From Dermanyssus gallinae (lineage: Eukaryota > Arthropoda > Arachnida > Mesostigmata > Dermanyssidae), in the NCBI GenBank assembly GCA_003439945.1, contig QVRM01000305.1, positions 257,001-321,000 on the forward strand: a stretch of DNA of 64,000 bases, in the 5' to 3' direction. Below are positions 61,044 through 64,000 of this stretch, in pieces. The position numbers and the translations under genes are program-made. How positions within the stretch are numbered: position 1 is the stretch's first letter; the number at the start of each line of letters is the position of its first letter. A model generated the notes under the pieces. The model was not told where the DNA came from. It was given only the letters and a program-made list of their open reading frames with translations, and ran no database searches.

Positions 61044-63398
61044 CTAGTGTCGCCACCGCTCCTGGGACACTTCGAGCCGAACCAGCCTATCACTGTCCGA
61101 ACAGACGCGTCCGGCCAGGGCCTAGGCATCATCCTCAGCCAGCCAGTCGACCCTAAAGGTGAGCGCATCATTGCGTACGGCAGTCGCACACTGTCGAAAG
61201 CGGAAACTAACTATTCGACCACCGAACAGGAGTGCCTGGCTATCGTGTGGGCCTTGAAGAAGTTTCGACAATACACATACGGCCGACCAGTGACCGTGGT
61301 AACGGACCACCATGCTTTGTGCTGGCTCATGACGAGCCGGCACTTAGCAGGACGATTGGCACGATGGGCGATACAACTTCAAGAACACGACATCCACATT
61401 ATATACAAACAGGGCCGCAAGCACCGTGACGCGGACTGTTTGTCGCGATATCCACTCCCAGCCGACGACCACCACACCGACCACAAACCACTCAGGAAGC
61501 TATCGTCCATACACATAACCGACCTCGCACACCAACAACAGTCCGACCCGACCCTACAGCAACTACGTGAACAGGCAAACATATCCACCGCATTCAAGAC
61601 AATCGACGGCGTATTGTATAAGCACAATTTCGCCGATCACGGCCAGGAACTACTCCTGGTGTTACCAAGCAGGTACCGGCGAGAAGCACTGGCGGCAGCA
61701 CACTCAGACAGTGAAGGCGGCCACATGGGCCTAGCGAAAACATACGGCCGCATCACACAGAGATACTACAAAGACACCGACCGCTACGTACGTGCATGTG
61801 AAACGTGCCAACAACGAAAGACCGACACCGCCGAACGTGGATTGCTACAACACATGACCACACCAGCTGAGCCGTTCCACACCATCGGCATCGACCTCGT
61901 CTCACTCAACGAAACAACCTCCGGCAACAGAGTGATAGTGACCGCAGTGTGCCACCTTACCAAGTACTTAGTCGCTGAAGCGCTGCCGAACGGCTCAGCG
62001 TCAGAGGTGGCTAAGTTTCTGGTGAACAAAATCATTCTAGTGCATGGTGCCCCGAGAGTGCTTATCAGTGACCGAGGAAAAACTTTCACGTCCTCTCTAT
62101 TCAACGAAGTGACCAAGTGGGGACAAATCGAACACCGCTTAACATCACCGTACCATCCACAGACCAACGGGGTAGTAGAACGTTCACACAGAACGCTACT
62201 GGACATGCTTAGCAAATACGTTGGGGAGAGACAGCGTAATTGGGACGAGCAACTGCCGTTCGTCGTCCACGCATACAACACAGAACCGAACGAGTCGACC
62301 AAATTCAGTCCATTCTACCTGGTGCACGGGCGTGAGGCCCTGTCCACATTCGATGCACAACTACCTGCCCCACCAACCCTACCCAACCATTCAATAGATG
62401 ACTACGTCGACCATCTTATCCTGTACGCAGAAGAAGCAAGAGACCTAGCGAAATTATTAGCTGACCGTGCCAAGACCGCAAACAAGGACCGTTGTGACAA
62501 GAAGAGATGTGAACCATCGTTTCAAGAAAACGATCTAGTGCTAGTTTATACTCCAGTGCGACGAGTCGGAGAATCCGACAAACTACAAAGAAAATACTTC
62601 GGACCATATAGAATCATCCGTGTAACCAGCCCGACGACCGTGGAAATGGAACCGACAGAAGCAGCCTACACCCCAGGACCACGGCGCAATCGACAAATAG
62701 TCCACGTATCGAGAGTCAAGCCATACATTCAGTCCAACCACAATGACCAGTCCGAGTTAGTCGACCAGCCGACCACCTCCTACGCCCGCATTAAGCCAGC
62801 CCCTCCAATCCAACGACCACCACAGAACCGACCCGGCCGCCAACGTCAACCCCCGGCATGGACACGAGATTTTGTATGCTCACTAACTCGAGACACACGC
62901 TTGGCTCGAGACGAGCCAGTCCAGAGGGGGGGGCAGTGTAACAGAGTTAGACACAACAACAACACAACAGAACAGCCAACTACGGCGCCGTCGATGATCA
63001 ACGGCGCCAGAAAGCCGACCAGCCATCCCAACCGACCAAAGAGCCGTCGCTGGCTGCTACACCAGCATTGCTGTAAACAACCTGCTGGTGAGACGACACC
63101 ACAGTCGACCGAGCACATCAACGGACGTGCATCTCGTCTTACTCGGAATCGTCAACAGCCTCCACATGAAACCGCGCAGCTACATGGCGACGACGTGCAT
63201 CACCGCCGACCTGTCGCGCCACATCATCATCATCATCAGACCTACGGACCGACCCGCGGCGACGGCACCACCAGAGACAATGCACGTTATGAGAATGCGT
63301 GGTGGAACCGACCAATCAGCGAAGAGGACGAGTGGAAACTTACGTTGCCGAATGTTCGAGAGGATTCGATTACATCAGTTAACATTATTACTAAATGA
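61044..63398 (+). CDS. pol: RNase H and integrase open frame, unit 2
   Basis: Matches the unit 1 frame but lacks four residues (WPNA) between the His and Cys pairs of the integrase zinc finger, near 61770. This shortens the HHCC spacing and may weaken it. RNase H and DDE residues are present. The frame passes through the polypurine tract and continues about 460 bases into LTR 3. Confidence 0.85.
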   Translation, partial: LVSPPLLGHFEPNQPITVRTDASGQGLGIILSQPVDPKGERIIAYGSRTLSKAETNYSTTEQECLAIVWALKKFRQYTYGRPVTVVTDHHALCWLMTSRHLAGRLARWAIQLQEHDIHIIYKQGRKHRDADCLSRYPLPADDHHTDHKPLRKLSSIHITDLAHQQQSDPTLQQLREQANISTAFKTIDGVLYKHNFADHGQELLLVLPSRYRREALAAAHSDSEGGHMGLAKTYGRITQRYYKDTDRYVRACETCQQRKTDTAERGLLQHMTTPAEPFHTIGIDLVSLNETTSGNRVIVTAVCHLTKYLVAEALPNGSASEVAKFLVNKIILVHGAPRVLISDRGKTFTSSLFNEVTKWGQIEHRLTSPYHPQTNGVVERSHRTLLDMLSKYVGERQRNWDEQLPFVVHAYNTEPNESTKFSPFYLVHGREALSTFDAQLPAPPTLPNHSIDDYVDHLILYAEEARDLAKLLADRAKTANKDRCDKKRCEPSFQENDLVLVYTPVRRVGESDKLQRKYFGPYRIIRVTSPTTVEMEPTEAAYTPGPRRNRQIVHVSRVKPYIQSNHNDQSELVDQPTTSYARIKPAPPIQRPPQNRPGRQRQPPAWTRDFVCSLTRDTRLARDEPVQRGGQCNRVRHNNNTTEQPTTAPSMINGARKPTSHPNRPKSRRWLLHQHCCKQPAGETTPQSTEHINGRASRLTRNRQQPPHETAQLHGDDVHHRRPVAPHHHHHQTYGPTRGDGTTRDNARYENAWWNRPISEEDEWKLTLPNVREDSITSVNIITK

Positions 63399-63592
63399 AC
63401 GCTACGGCGTACCTTGAGAGAATAAAATGGACCGAAGCAGCATGGCCACCAAACCCATTCGCTGCCCGGTTCCGCTTGACGCCAGACCTACGCTCCGTGT
63501 TGTCATTCATTGTACCTAAGTCCCTTGTGTCGTAGTAACCGCCCGGCTGAGCTACGATCCCCAGTGACTCAGCGTAACAGCACATCGTTACA
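62937..63592 (+). repeat. LTR 3, end of unit 2 and start of unit 3
   Basis: 656 bp, same termini; preceded by the polypurine tract and followed by the PBS-like sequence. Confidence 0.9.
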
Positions 63593-64000
63593 TTTGGTGG
63601 AGGTGCGGGGTAATTGCACCAGTTGCATAAAATCGTGCCGTTGGAGTCGCGGCGCTCGCCGAAAAACTAAGGTGCCGTGTCGGGTGACGTAGGTCGGTTG
63701 TAGGTCGGTTGTAGGTCGGTCGGTTCGAGGTCGAGGATGGTTGGGTGGTCGGTCGGTTGTAGGTCGAGGACGGCTGGGTGGTTGGTCGGTTCGCGAATGG
63801 CTCGATTGCATCTATCTTGGCACAGAGGTCTCGCGCCATTATAACGCTCTTGAAATCTGCGTAGATGAAGGTCGGTCTGTAATCTGCGCGTATGCTCCTC
63901 AGGAACCAGCGGAGTACCGCTCCGTCGGTCATTCTCAAGTCAATGTCGCGACACAACCGCTGCACTTGTTCGATGTGTGCGAGGAACGGCGTGTCCTGGT
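63588..64000 (-). pseudogene. Inverted gag of unit 3, cut by the window edge
   Basis: After LTR 3 the same inverted gag begins again (LCRDIDLRMTDGAVLRWFL, then the Pro/Thr/Asn tail), so at least a third unit follows outside the window. Confidence 0.75.

Larger units (their letters stand above)
57313..63592 (+). mobile_element. Chimeric Ty3/gypsy-type LTR element, unit 2 of the tandem array
   Basis: Same order and same chimeric junctions as unit 1, and nearly identical sequence. LTR-to-LTR spacing is 5624 bases here and 5781 in unit 1. Most of the difference is fewer repeat units in the 36-bp array and in the CGACC repeats, plus a 12-base deletion in integrase. Confidence 0.85.

Overview
This is a nuclear genomic window from an animal, probably an arthropod. 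Its genes are split by GT-AG introns and encode animal-type orthologues. R1-clade non-LTR remnants and a mariner with a D34D catalytic triad also fit an arthropod. AT/TA microsatellites are extremely dense. A mite or tick is a guess I cannot support further.

Host genes, left to right. (1) An ornithine-decarboxylase-like gene on + has ten exons from 1172 to 25162. They join into a 456-codon frame with every splice phase consistent. (2) FRG1 on - has four exons, 29067 down to 25830, convergent with (1). (3) The ATP synthase delta subunit of the F1 central stalk on + has two exons, 30771 to 33099, divergent from FRG1. (4) An ARH3-type ADP-ribosylhydrolase on - has eight core exons, 39834 down to 35624, and two phase-compatible candidate upstream exons reaching 41662. 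(5) Dynactin subunit 3 (p24) on + has three exons, 46533 to 47354. (6) The last two exons of an unidentified gene on - lie at 51119-51342, directly beside a retroelement array. The host genes are unrelated housekeeping functions and form no pathway.

Mobile elements. The large ODC introns hold two related 5'-truncated non-LTR retrotransposons, each bounded by a perfect 14-bp target-site duplication. They also hold a decayed R1-clade element and a dead mariner with perfect 28-bp terminal inverted repeats. All four are antisense to the gene. A second R1-clade remnant lies at about 44.2-45.0 kb on +. A foldback or MITE-like element with 63-bp hairpin-forming ends sits at 40.44-40.99 kb and has relatives at 6.06 and 28.75 kb.

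From 51532 to the window end is a tandem Ty3/gypsy-type array: LTR, internal, LTR, internal, LTR, then a third internal region cut by the window edge. Each internal unit is chimeric. It has an inverted gag segment, a fragment of a second related LTR family, and an N-terminally truncated pol with the same in-frame TAG between reverse transcriptase and RNase H in both copies. This composite array is the most unusual structure here. I see no sign of a new enzymatic or defence system.
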